Virus record (IMG/VR): IMGVR_UViG_3300030108_001120
Coordinates: 1 to 55,190 of that record
Strand: one strand, 5' to 3'
DNA length: 55,190 nucleotides
Source of the DNA: a virus
Shown: in pieces, positions 34,854 to 46,700 of the stretch
Numbering within the stretch: the stretch's first letter is position 1
How the letters are laid out: every line of letters starts with the position of its first letter
Made by a program: the position numbers and the translations under genes
Notes under the pieces: model-generated
What the model saw: only the letters and a program-made list of their open reading frames with translations
Databases searched by the model: none
Told to the model about the DNA's origin: nothing

Positions 34854-35261
34854 ATGGATTTTAATGTAAGAGCTCTTACTACTAAAGACTGGGATACCTT
34901 AGTCGAGTGGTGGGATTGGTGGCCAGGTTGGACTGCGCCGCCTAAAGATTTTTTACCTAACCATGGAACTGGAGGTTTTATGGTAGAAAAAAATAACAAG
35001 CCCATAGTGGCTGGTTTTGTTTATTTTACAAACTCTAAAATAGCGTGGGTAGAATATATTATATCTAACCCTGATTACAAAGAAGATGATAGACAAGACG
35101 CAATTAAAAAATTATTAACAGAATTAGAAGAATTTATTACTACAATGGGATATAAATACATGTTCAGTGTAGTACAAAATAAACATTTAATAGAAATACA
35201 TAAAAATTTAGACTGGAATATAGACGAAAAACCGTCATACGAATTATCAAAAAATTTATAA
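34854..35261 (+). CDS. GNAT-like acetyltransferase, 135 aa
   Basis: ATG at 34854 (an in-frame TTG at 34806 would overlap the previous gene). VRALTTKDWDTLVEWWDWWP, then GGFMVEKNNKPIVAGFVYFT and AWVEYIISNPDYKEDDRQDA follow the GNAT pattern: N-terminal strand/helix, beta2-4 with substrate wall, and the acyl-CoA-binding turn region. In virion gene clusters such proteins occur as small accessory proteins; substrate unknown. Confidence 0.6.
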   Translation: MDFNVRALTTKDWDTLVEWWDWWPGWTAPPKDFLPNHGTGGFMVEKNNKPIVAGFVYFTNSKIAWVEYIISNPDYKEDDRQDAIKKLLTELEEFITTMGYKYMFSVVQNKHLIEIHKNLDWNIDEKPSYELSKNL

Positions 35262-35262
35262 T

Positions 35263-35991
35263 ATGGGAGCAGGAACAACAGCATTAGTCGGCATGGGAGT
35301 GTCAGCTTTATCTTCATCTATTGGTGCGGGTGTAAGCGCTAGGCGAGCTGCGCGTAGAGCAAGAGAAATGCGTTTAGCACTTGAAAACTTTGAAAACAAT
35401 AGGCAAGACGTAATTAATCCTTATGCTGGCGTAGAAGACCTTAGCGATATGGCTACTAACTTATCGGATAGAATTACAAATCCTTTTGCAGATCTAGCTG
35501 TTGCAACCCAAGCTGCAGAGATGCAAGCTGAAGAAGCTGATATAGCTTTAGCTAATACCTTAGATACATTAAGAGCTACAGGCGCAAGTGCTGGTGGTGC
35601 TACAGCTTTAGCTCAAGCAGCATTAAGAAGTAAAAAAGGAATAGCCGCTAATATAGAACAACAAGAGGCTCAAAATCAAAAGTTAAGAGCTGAAGGAGAG
35701 CGAATGAGACAACAAGCTGTGCTTGATGAAGAAAGAAGAATACAGGGTATTGAAATATCTGAAGGACAGAGAGTTCAATCAGCAGAAGCACAAGGCTTAG
35801 CCTTTGAGTTTCAGGCTCAAGAAGCTAGAGACAACGCTAAGATTAATCGTATGTACGGTGAAATGAGATCAGCTCAACTACAACAAGAGCAAAGTCAAGC
35901 AGATCTTTTTGGAAACATATCAGGAGCATTTGGTAATATAGCACAATTTGCTGGTACAGAAGTTGGTGCTGATTTCTTTGACGGACTATAA
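35263..35991 (+). CDS. Internal virion (ejection) protein-like, 242 aa
   Basis: N-terminal Gly/Ala/Ser-rich hydrophobic segment (ALVGMGVSALSSSIGAGVSA) followed by long Ala/Gln/Glu/Arg-rich helices (about 25-210) and a C-terminal GNISGAFGNIAQFAG segment. This is the usual composition of podovirus internal proteins of the T7 gp14 type, which leave the capsid with the DNA and insert in the envelope. Overlaps the alternative start of the next frame only; the next real ATG is 10 bases on. Confidence 0.6.
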   Translation: MGAGTTALVGMGVSALSSSIGAGVSARRAARRAREMRLALENFENNRQDVINPYAGVEDLSDMATNLSDRITNPFADLAVATQAAEMQAEEADIALANTLDTLRATGASAGGATALAQAALRSKKGIAANIEQQEAQNQKLRAEGERMRQQAVLDEERRIQGIEISEGQRVQSAEAQGLAFEFQAQEARDNAKINRMYGEMRSAQLQQEQSQADLFGNISGAFGNIAQFAGTEVGADFFDGL

Positions 35992-36001
35992 AAATAATAA
36001 C

Positions 36002-37738
36002 ATGGCAAAAAATAATTTTATTACAGGACCTGTTTCATATGGAGGCAAAGCACAGCAGTTAGCTATTGGAGCTGGTGTAGCTAAAGCTTTTGGTAGAGGC
36101 GGTTATGACTCATTAAGAAGAGATTACTTACAAAAGCAGTTAATAGACCAAGAATTAAATGAGTTTTCATCTGTATATGATAAAATAAATAGTATACCAC
36201 AAACCGGTGTAGAAACTTTTGATTCAAATATTAATTCGTTTTTTAATCAAGGTGCGGATAAAATATTTAAAGTAAAAAACTTGATGGCCAATGGACATAT
36301 GAGTCAACAAGAAGGAGCAAAGATTATATCTGAAACAGAAAACTATATAGATAAATACAATATATTAGCTCCTAAAATTGTTGAGCAAATAAAATATTAT
36401 AGAGATTCTAAAGCTACAAACAAAATATCTAGAGTAAATGATGATGGTTTATCTGCAATGCTAGACGCTATAGCTAATAATGCTGGTGGTATAGAGCTTT
36501 TAGAAAAAGATGGTAAAATGTATTTAACAGGTAGTGGAAATGTAGGTGGTCAAGACTGGCAATACAATATGAACTTAGACGAACTTGGCGGTTTGCTTAG
36601 TCAAGAAGGTTTTGCTATGATTAAAACAATACCTAGCTATGATGATTTAGGTATTGACGCTTTGTTTGAAGCTCAAAAAGGTTTATTAAAAGGAGCTACA
36701 GATACATATGAATATACAGATAGTCAAGGTAATATTAAAACAAAACAAGTATATAATCCAGAAAGACTAGGCGAGTTAATGGTTGAAAGAGGTTTATTTG
36801 CAGAGCTTATTAATGATCCTGAAATGGAGGTTGTCTGGTCAGACATGGTTAATGCTGATAAAGAATTAGGTTCTTTTCAACAATGGGATCCTTCTAATAA
36901 AGATATGAGACAAACAATGGAGGCTTTTTTAATAGACAAAGCTATTGCAAGAAATATTCCTGCTGATGAAATTATAGACGTAAGACAACCTAAATCTCCT
37001 AGTTCAAAAGAAGGTTTTAACACTGGCGGCGGGTTTAACTTTGCTCAAACTTTATTTAAAGATGTAGCGCCGATAATAAAAGAATTTACAGAGCTAGAAG
37101 CTTTTGATCCAGTTGAAGGAGAAAATATTGATGGAAAAGGTGGGGGTATGACTTCGCTTAAAAGCCCTAGAACAAAACTAACACCAACAAGTATAACATT
37201 AGATCCACAAAAAGCTATTGACTTATTACAAAAATATACAGATGGACAATCTTTTTATACTACACTAGACGCTAATAGTAAAGGTGATTTATTAGCAGAT
37301 GCTTTCAACATGATTGACGCCTTAACAGAAGATGAAATTAAAACTGATTATTCAGAGTTTTATGTAGAGGATGGTGATTTAGATAAAATGAAAAAAGATA
37401 TTAAAAAAGCACAAAGTAACGCAATAGAAAGAACAATACAATCATTAACGCCTAACGATCCTAAGTCTAGACAAGTAGTTGTTATAAGAAAAGGAGAATT
37501 AAAACCTACAAAAGTAGAGGGTAATATATATTCTGTATTAAAAGAAGTTATAGAAAACACAAATTATATTTCTGGAAAAGATGTTGGTTATGCTTTAAAC
37601 GCATTAAATATATTTACAAATCCTAATCAAGGTGGTTTTGATGTTAATAAGTGGGGTGATTATATTGTTGAAGAAGAAATAATTACAGATCCTAATAGGC
37701 TTCAATTAAATACAGACTTTAATACAAACGCTAGATAA
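36002..37738 (+). CDS. Internal virion/structural protein, 578 aa
   Basis: ATG at 36002 (MAKNNFITGPVSYGGKAQQL). Helical and acidic through most of its length, with an N-terminal region similar in style to ejection proteins (FITGPVSYGGKAQQLAIGAG; AFGRGGYDSLRRDYLQKQLI). No enzyme motif seen. It lies between the small internal protein and the giant polyvalent protein, so is probably the second of three ejected proteins. Confidence 0.55.
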   Translation: MAKNNFITGPVSYGGKAQQLAIGAGVAKAFGRGGYDSLRRDYLQKQLIDQELNEFSSVYDKINSIPQTGVETFDSNINSFFNQGADKIFKVKNLMANGHMSQQEGAKIISETENYIDKYNILAPKIVEQIKYYRDSKATNKISRVNDDGLSAMLDAIANNAGGIELLEKDGKMYLTGSGNVGGQDWQYNMNLDELGGLLSQEGFAMIKTIPSYDDLGIDALFEAQKGLLKGATDTYEYTDSQGNIKTKQVYNPERLGELMVERGLFAELINDPEMEVVWSDMVNADKELGSFQQWDPSNKDMRQTMEAFLIDKAIARNIPADEIIDVRQPKSPSSKEGFNTGGGFNFAQTLFKDVAPIIKEFTELEAFDPVEGENIDGKGGGMTSLKSPRTKLTPTSITLDPQKAIDLLQKYTDGQSFYTTLDANSKGDLLADAFNMIDALTEDEIKTDYSEFYVEDGDLDKMKKDIKKAQSNAIERTIQSLTPNDPKSRQVVVIRKGELKPTKVEGNIYSVLKEVIENTNYISGKDVGYALNALNIFTNPNQGGFDVNKWGDYIVEEEIITDPNRLQLNTDFNTNAR

Positions 37739-37743
37739 ATAAT

Positions 37744-40700
37744 ATGTTTGAAGAATATCAAGATGGTAATACTATTTTTGAAGTATCACCAGATAGACTA
37801 CAAGACTTTTTGAAGCAATATCCTAACGCTCAGAAAAGAATAAAAGAAACTGAAACACCAAGTATTGTGCTTGAATCAGAGTATATAGGAGAGCCTTTAC
37901 CTACAACTGATCCGCCAAGACAATACATTACGTTTAATACTACTCAACCTAAAGTAACAAATAATAAAGGTCAAGTATTACGCGGTGGTCTTAAAGAAAA
38001 CTTTGTTGTATATAAAGACGAGTATAACCCTGATGACTACGGTATGAGCTTTGAAGAATATGCTAAACGTATGGGTGTTGATATTAAAGAAGAAAAAGAT
38101 TCTGATTTTGAAGTTGATGAAAGCATTGAACCAGTTGTGCTAGGTGAAAAGAAAACTAGATTAGTACCTAGTGATAAGCCAACGGCGTTTCCAGCCTTGG
38201 GCGCAGAAGTTGTAGAAGATGAAATAGAAAGTATAACACCTACCAAAAAAAGTAAAGCTTTAAATGATTACAGATCAGAGTTTTTAGAAAGAATGAAGTT
38301 TATAAAACCTGATAATTATAAAAACGAAGCAGTTAGCTATGTGTTTGATAGTTATACAGATAAAGTTTATAAAGAAAATGCTGAAAAGTTTAGAGCAAAC
38401 TTACGTATTGATGAAGGAGAAACATTTAAAGATGAGGCTTCAAAGACTATTGGTTTTGGAAATGTAGGTAGAAGAATATTAAAAAGAGGTAAAGATGGTG
38501 TTGTTGAAGGTGAATACGAACAAATGTATAATTTATTACAAGAGCAAATGCCCGCAGAACTATTTTCAATGTTTGAGCAGGTTGGTTTTGATTCATCTAA
38601 AATAGATTATTCTACAGTTATGAAAATGGCTGAAGAAAATCCTAATATAAGAAATCAAATTAATAATTTTATACAAGAAACAAAAGCTAAAGAAACAACT
38701 TACATACAAAATAAATATTCCAATGTATTAAGCACTGATCAAATGTATTTAGCTATACCTCAACCCAACCCTGATTGGAATACAAGACAAAATAGAGTTG
38801 CTTCACAAAATGAAGAAGTTAAAAAAAGATATAGAGCTAAATTAGCTGAAGCTGGTTTTACACCTGATTTAATAGCTTATTATACCAACAATATGGAGTT
38901 TGGTTCTAATAAAATACCTGATCAATTCCAAGCTGCTTCAATGCCTGGTTATGACGATGATTTTATATTACAAGATCCTAAAAAAGCTATATCACCAGAA
39001 GAACGTAAAGCTTATTTTAAAGGTTTAGAAGAGTTTGAAAAAAATCAAAGAGAAATTTTTAAACAAGAAATAAATAATTATAATATAAGAAACGCTCCTG
39101 TTGTTCAAGAAATAGCAGACATGAGATCTCAAATAGAATCTATAAATGTAGATGATATTAAAACAGATGGTGATGCTGATTATTATAACTCTTTAATAGA
39201 GCAATACAATAATAAAGTTGCAGAGTATGCAACTAGTGATTTAGCTCAAGAAGGTTTAACCTTATATAGCCAATCAGAATATTTAGCAGACATAGGAAAT
39301 CAAATAATGAACCAAGCTAATATGCAGCAAAATGTAGATTTAGCAGCATATGGTGCGCAGTTTAATTATAATAATTTAGATAAATTCATAGCAACTATTG
39401 AAACACAGTTGCTAGCGCCGGGCGCAATGTTAGGCGCAAGCATAATAAATAGAATTGCTGAAGGAATTGTTAGTGGACCATTTGGAAATAATCCAATATC
39501 ACAGGTCTATAATAGTGCTGATGAATTTTTAAGTGGTGAAGAAGTTGGAGATATAATGTTAGGTACTAGCAAACCTGATTATACTGGTTTAAAAAACGGT
39601 GCGCTTAATTATTATAAAGCTGTAACAGAAGATTATGAAAAAGAATTTGCTCCTCCTATAAAAATTAGTGATGTAATGGACGATAGGTCTGCCGCTAATT
39701 TTGGTGACTGGCTTAGTGGAGCTACAGCTGAAAACGGTTTAACTATAGCGCAAGTATTAGGACCAAGTTTAGTTGCTCGTGTAAGTGTTCAACTTCAAAA
39801 ACAAGCTTTTAAAAAAGCCCTTACAAAAGGTAAAAACTTTGATCCTGATTTATATAAATTAAGACCAGGTGGTAACATTGCTAACAAAGAAGACTGGATA
39901 CCAAACGTAAGTGCTGGTAAAGGATATTATAAAAAGAAACCTGGTAAAGAATTGTTTTTTGACGAAAGTAGTTTAGACAGTAGGTTGTTTGATTTAACTA
40001 TAAAGAAAAAAGCTTTACAAAGAGCCAACAACGTTACCATGGCTAGTTTTTTTACTGCTACAGGCGGTGGAGAAATGGGTAGACTAGAAGCTAGTTTTCA
40101 AAAAGCAGAGTCTGAATTAGTAAAATTAAGAGCAGCTTTAGCTGAAGAAAAAGATCCTAGCAAACAAAACGAAATACTAAGCCAAATAGATTATTATGAA
40201 AACGTAGCTGATAGCGCTGCTTGGCAAAGAACTTTTCAAGGATTATTGTTTGGTACAACAGAAATGTATGCAGAAAAATTTGGTACATTAAGATATGTTA
40301 ACGATGTTAGGTTTACTAGGAACATGTATGGTAGAAAAGGTCTTGAAGATACGTTTACTAAAGGTTGGAGAAATACTAGTTACTGGAAAAATAGAGCTAA
40401 AGATTTAGGCGCTGGAACTTACAATCTAGGATATGGAGTTGCTATAGAAAATGTAGAAGAAATACTTACAGCAGCAGGACATGGTTTAATTAAAAGAACT
40501 GTGGTTGGAAGTAATGATCCTGTTTTAAAAGAAGTAAACATGGATTTAATAGCAAACACTACATTTGCTAGCTTGATGATGCAGTCACCTAATACTGCTA
40601 GTAATGTTTATAACTTTATTAGATACGAGTCTAGCACTTATAGTGATTATCAAAGAGCTGTACAATACGGTACTGAAAGAGCTAAAATACAAGAGCAATT

Positions 40701-43700
40701 AAATGATTTAAATATTACTCCTGAAAAAAGAAAAGAGTTAAATAAAAAAATGGAGAAATTAAATCAACTTGTTAGATTAGATAGTCATAACAAGCTGATG
40801 AGATACAACAGGTTAAGTGATAAAAACAAAGAGCTTTATTTAGAACTTAGAGCTAAACAAAATTTCCAAGAAAAACAACTTTATCAAATAGCTGGTAGTG
40901 CAAACTTTGGACAAGATGGATTTGCTGAAAATTTTGAAGCAGCAAAGAAAAGAGTTTTAAAAACAAATGATCAACTTCAAGAAGTATTAACTGATACAAG
41001 ATCAAGACAGAAATATAAAGACAAGCTTAAAGAACTTAAAAAATTTAATGAAGATGGAGGTTTAAATCTTTCGTTTGTAAATCCAGAAGTTGCTAATGCT
41101 AATCGATTACTATATGAAACAGCAAAAGAAATGGCAGAGTTGTTGTCTGAAAAACAAGTAATATCTTTTAGTAGCGCGCAAGAAATTGAAAGCTTTATTA
41201 AGACAAACAATATATCTGATTCAGTTGCAGAAGAGTTAAGAAAAATGGGTTATGCCTACAACGATCCCAATGGCAATATATATTTAAATGAAAATAATAT
41301 ATATTCTTCTTTGGTAGGTGTTAACTCTCTAGAGCTAGGTCTTACTTTTATGGACGCAAAAGATGTAATAAAAGCTTTAAAGACTGGAGAAGTAGAAACT
41401 AATATATTAACTCAAGCAAGTACATACGAGCAGTTTAGAGCAGCAATAGCCCCATTACATGAGGTAATACATGATGAAATAGATAGAAGAAAAATATTTA
41501 GCGGTGTTTATGAAAACGCTAAAGAAGCTGCTATGGGTATTTCAAATGTTTTAAAAAATAAAGTAGACAGCGGTCAATTAGATAGAGGTATATACGAGAA
41601 GATAACAAAAATTATTGATAAGTATAAAAATGAAGATGGAGAGGTTGTAGACGCTAGTGAATTTATAACAGTGTTAGGTGAAGCAATGCTTGGTGGTTAT
41701 TTAAGTGTTAATGATTTAGCAAACATGCATGGTGTTAAATCTTTTCTTAATAACATATTTAGAAAATTAGGACCGTTGGGTAGTGCTATGGTAGATATTA
41801 CTGATCCTTTTGGAACACCTCAAGACATGTATAATTTTATGGCTGAGTATGTTAGAAAGCAAATTGTAAAAGGAGATGTAACAGCTGTAAGAATACCTGA
41901 AGAAGAAAAAGAAAGATTAAAGCTTGAAACAGAAGGTAGACAATCTGTTGCAAATGTTGATGCGCCTAGACTTGATAAGAAAAAATTTAACCTTCAAAAC
42001 CTTACTAACGAGCAATTAATTAGAAAACTTAAAAATGCTAAAGGTTACGAAAAACAAGTTATAGAAGATATATTAATAGACGCAGCAGCTAGAGTAGGTT
42101 TAAGAACAATGGGCTTTGATAGTAGAGCTGGTCTTGGAAATATAACGTATGAAGAAGGTTATCAAGTTGCTAGAGAAAGAGTTGTTGATAGAGGTTTATT
42201 AAATAAATTTGATCCCCGTATAAATGATAATTGGAGTACATACGCTGGTAGTCAATTAAAGTTTGATTTAACAGATGTCATAGAGAGAAATAAAAAGAAA
42301 CTTGATACTGAAAGTACAGATAGTGAAATTGCTAAACAAGTTGAAGACACTACAGATACTACAACTGAAGTGGTTGAAGAAACTGCTGTTGAAGAAGTAG
42401 AACCTACTATAGATATATTTGATATATTGCCTCCAGAAATTAGACAAGAAGCTCAAGAAGAAATAGATAGAAAAATAAAAGATAATAACATTGATCTAGG
42501 CGATGCTAACTTAACGTTTAAGGAGCTACAACAGATAGCTCCATACGAAACATTAGCAAAATATTTTGGAATCCCCGTATCGCGTATTACACAACCGTCA
42601 GATAATTTAAGAAAAGGCGATGACATTTCTAAAATACAAATGTTTATATTAAAAAATGTAGATAGACTTATAAACACTAGACCAAAAGGTAATGCAGATG
42701 TTGTTCAGACTAAAGCTGTTGGTAATCTTAAAGCTAAACTAGAAGGTGGTCAATCAGCTGGTATAAGATCAAGAAACTTTTTAAACACAGAATACGATAA
42801 GGTTTTAGACGCAAAGGGTAGACAAAAAAAGATAAACAATAACTTACAGTATAGAATAAAGCCAGGTAATAGAAATAGATTTTTAAAAGCTTCTGGTATT
42901 ACTAACAATAAAGTAGATAAAAACTATATACCAAGAGGTCCTGAGTCTCAATATATAAAAGGTGTATTAGAGTTATTAGCTAGAAACATGGCGTTAACAG
43001 GATTTGGCCAAGCTGTTGATCAGCAACAAGATCAAGCTGTGCAAGAAGAAACTACAACACCAGAAAAAGCAGCAACAAGAAAAGCTACTGTAAGACAAAA
43101 GACAGCGCCTGCTAAAGCACCACTACTTAGGTTTTCTCAAATGGCAAATGAAGTAGAGAAGATTATAAATATAAGAGGTGATTTTAATCTTGATGAAAAA
43201 GGTATAGATAGATTATTAGAAAATTTAAAGTTAGATAAAACTTTTGATTTAAAAAAATCTGATGGAAGAACTAAGTTTATAGAAGTAATTAAAAAGAACT
43301 TACTACCTTTAATGCCTAAAGAATTTTGGTTTAGTACAAGAAAAGACGGAAAAGTAACTGGTTCTGCTTTTACAGCTAGCAACAAAACGTATGGTTTAAG
43401 CATGGGTAACAAAGAAGAAGCTGATGCTTACAATGCTTTTAAAGATGAAATATTTGCTATAGGTAATAACCCTGAAACTAAATTTGGAAAACCTATAGAG
43501 TATAAAGATGAAAATGGAAAAACTATAACTGTTGATTTAAAAAGTGTTACAAAAAATTATAAAACAATTTTTGGTGACAAGACTAATTATAAAGATAAAA
43601 TAGTAAAAGGTTTTGAAGATGGATCTATAGATACTTGGAATAAAAGTGTAGCTGCAATACACAAAGAGATGTGGAAGCGTTTTAACAAAGCTCTTAATTC

Positions 43701-46700
43701 TGAAAATAGAACTGCTGAAGCACAAGCTATTGGTACTTATTTAAAACTAGTTGCTAATGACACTTCTAGTTGGCACAAACTTGGTGCTCAATTAGTTGGC
43801 TACTCAAAAGAATTACAGCAAAGAAAAGAAGGTAAAGCTCTTAATATAGAGTTTGAGCACGCTATGCCTGCCACAGCTGCTTACTTGTATTTAATGGATG
43901 CAGCGCTGCAAGATCAAGTAGACTTTAATACAGCATACGATTTAGTTATAGATAACTATAAGCTTATTGTTTTAGATAAAGCCATGGACGATAAACTTCG
44001 TAACGCTAGAACAGCATCGGGTTATAGTTTACAAAGACGTATGCCAGACAACTGGAGTGTTGTAGATGGTAAATGGTGGCAAAGATATTTTAACGAAATA
44101 GTTGCTGCTCAAAATGGAGGTATTGATCCTAACTCTATAATAGGTTTAGATGGCAAATCATTTGCTGAAACATTTAAAGTTGATGCTAAGGGTCAACCAA
44201 CTACAAAAGAAATAGAAGACTCTAAACAAAAAGCAGCTAAACCAAATGCTAAAAGATTACCAAAACAAGTTGCTCCAAAGAGACAATCAGTAAGTAATAA
44301 TGAGATATTAGATAGATTAGGTAACTTACAAAAAGCTTTTTTAATAGCACAAAACCCAAACAACGAAAGTAAAGGTATAAGTGTTTACGATTTTGATGAC
44401 ACATTGGCTTTTAGTAAAAGTAAAATTATAGTTACATTTCCTGATGGTAGAGTAACTAAAATTACACCAGCTGAATTTGCGACAGACTCTGTTGATCTTG
44501 AAGCCCAAGGCGCTGTATTTAATTTTGAAGAGTTTAATAAAGTTGTTGGTGGTAAACCTGGTCCATTAGCAGCTAGGCTTAAAAAAGCTATTGACAAGTT
44601 TGGTAATAAAAATATATATGTTTTAACAGCTAGACCAGCGGCGGCAGCTCCAGCTATATATGAGTTTTTAAAAGGTATTGGATTAGAAATACCACTAAAT
44701 AATATAGTTGGTTTAGAAGACGGTAGTCCTCAAGCAAAAGCCGATTGGATTATAAGTAAAGCAGCTCAAGGTTTTAATGATTTTTATTTTGTTGATGACG
44801 CTGTTAAAAATGTAAAAGCTGTTCAAGACGCTTTAAATATATTAGATGTTAAATCAAAAGTACAAGTAGCTAGACGTAGAAACAGTGTCCAGATGGACAA
44901 TGAGTTCAACGAAATGATTGAAAGAAAAACCGGTATTAAATCCTATAAAGAATATTCAAAAGCAAAAGCTGCATTAGTTGGTAAGACCAGAAAGGATAAA
45001 AAGTTTTTTATTCCACCTAGCGCCGATGATTTTGTAGGGTTATTATATAGTATTGTTGGTCAAGGTAAACAAGGAGATGCAGATTTAAAATGGATAAATG
45101 ATAATTTATTAATGCCGTTTGCATATGCTATGCAAGCAATATCACAAGCTAATATATCAATGCAAAATGATTATAAGGCATTAAAGAAAGAATTAAAAAT
45201 TGTACCTAAAGATTTAAGAAAAAAAATACCTGGTTCTGTATTTAACAAAGAACAAGCAGTAAGAATTTATATATGGAATAAACAAGGTATGTCTGTTCCA
45301 GGTTTAAGCAAGTCTGATTTAAAAGAAATAGACGATTATATAAATGAAAATGAGTATTTAAAGGTTTTTGCAGATCAACTTATTAATATATTAAAGGGAG
45401 AGAAATATGCTAAGCCAAGAGAGGGATGGTTAGCTGGTAGTATTACAACAGATTTATTTGATACATTACAAACAGATACGCGTGCCATGTATCTACAAGA
45501 CTGGCAGAGAAATGTTGACGTTATATTTTCTGAAAAGAATTTAAATAAATTAGAAGCAGCATTTGGCAAGCCATATAGAGTAGCTTTAGAAAATATATTA
45601 AAGCGTATGAAAACCGGTATTAATAGAACTGGTTTTAGTGATAAGCTAACTTCAAATGTTACTGATTGGTTTACTAATAGTATTGGTGTAATAATGTTCT
45701 TTAATACTAGATCAGCATTACTTCAAACTATATCTTCAGTTAACTTTATTAATTTAGAAGACAACAATATAATCGCTGCTGGTAAAGCTTTTGCAGATCA
45801 AAAACAATATTGGAAAGACTTTATGATGATAATGAACTCACCGTTTTTAAAAGAAAGACGAGGAGGTTTAAGGTTCAATGTAAATGAAAGTGATATTGCT
45901 GATATGGCTAGAAAAGATGGTATGCGAGGTGTAGTAGCTAAATTATTACAACTAGGTTTCTTACCAACTCAAATAGCAGATAGTGTAGCTATTGCAACAG
46001 GTGGCGCTACTTTTTATAGAAATAGAGTTAATACTTATATTAAAGAAGGCTTTAGCCAAAGTGAAGCTCAAGAAAAAGCATTTATAGATTTTAGAGAAAT
46101 AGCTGAAGAGTCTCAACAATCAAGTAGACCTGATAGAATATCAATGCAACAAGCTGGTCCATTAGGTAGATTAATTCTAGCCTTTGCTAACACACCTATG
46201 CAGTATGCAAGACTTATTGGAAAAGCTATAGATGATTTAAAAAATAGAAGGGGTAATTGGAAATCTAGTGTTTCTAAAGTTATACATTATAGTATAATGC
46301 AAAACTTAATATTCACAGCTACTCAACAAGCTCTGTTTGCAATTGGTATGGGAGACTTTGATGAAGAAGATAAAGAACAAAAATATGTAGGAACAGCAAA
46401 CAACATGATGGATGGTTTGCTTAGAGGTTTAGGTTTTGCAGGTGCCGTAGCTTCTGTTATTAAAAATGCTATACTAAGAGGTGTTAAAGAAAGTAAAAAA
46501 TCAAGACCAGAGTATGAAAAAATAGCATATGAATTATCTAGAATTTCTCCACCTATATCTTCTAAATACTCTAAAATTACTCAAGTTGGTAGGGCTCTCA
46601 ACTGGGATATGGACGATATGCAAAGCATGGGATGGGATATACAAAATCCAGCATATTTAGCCGCAGCGCAAGTTATAGCAGTTGCATTTAATATACCATT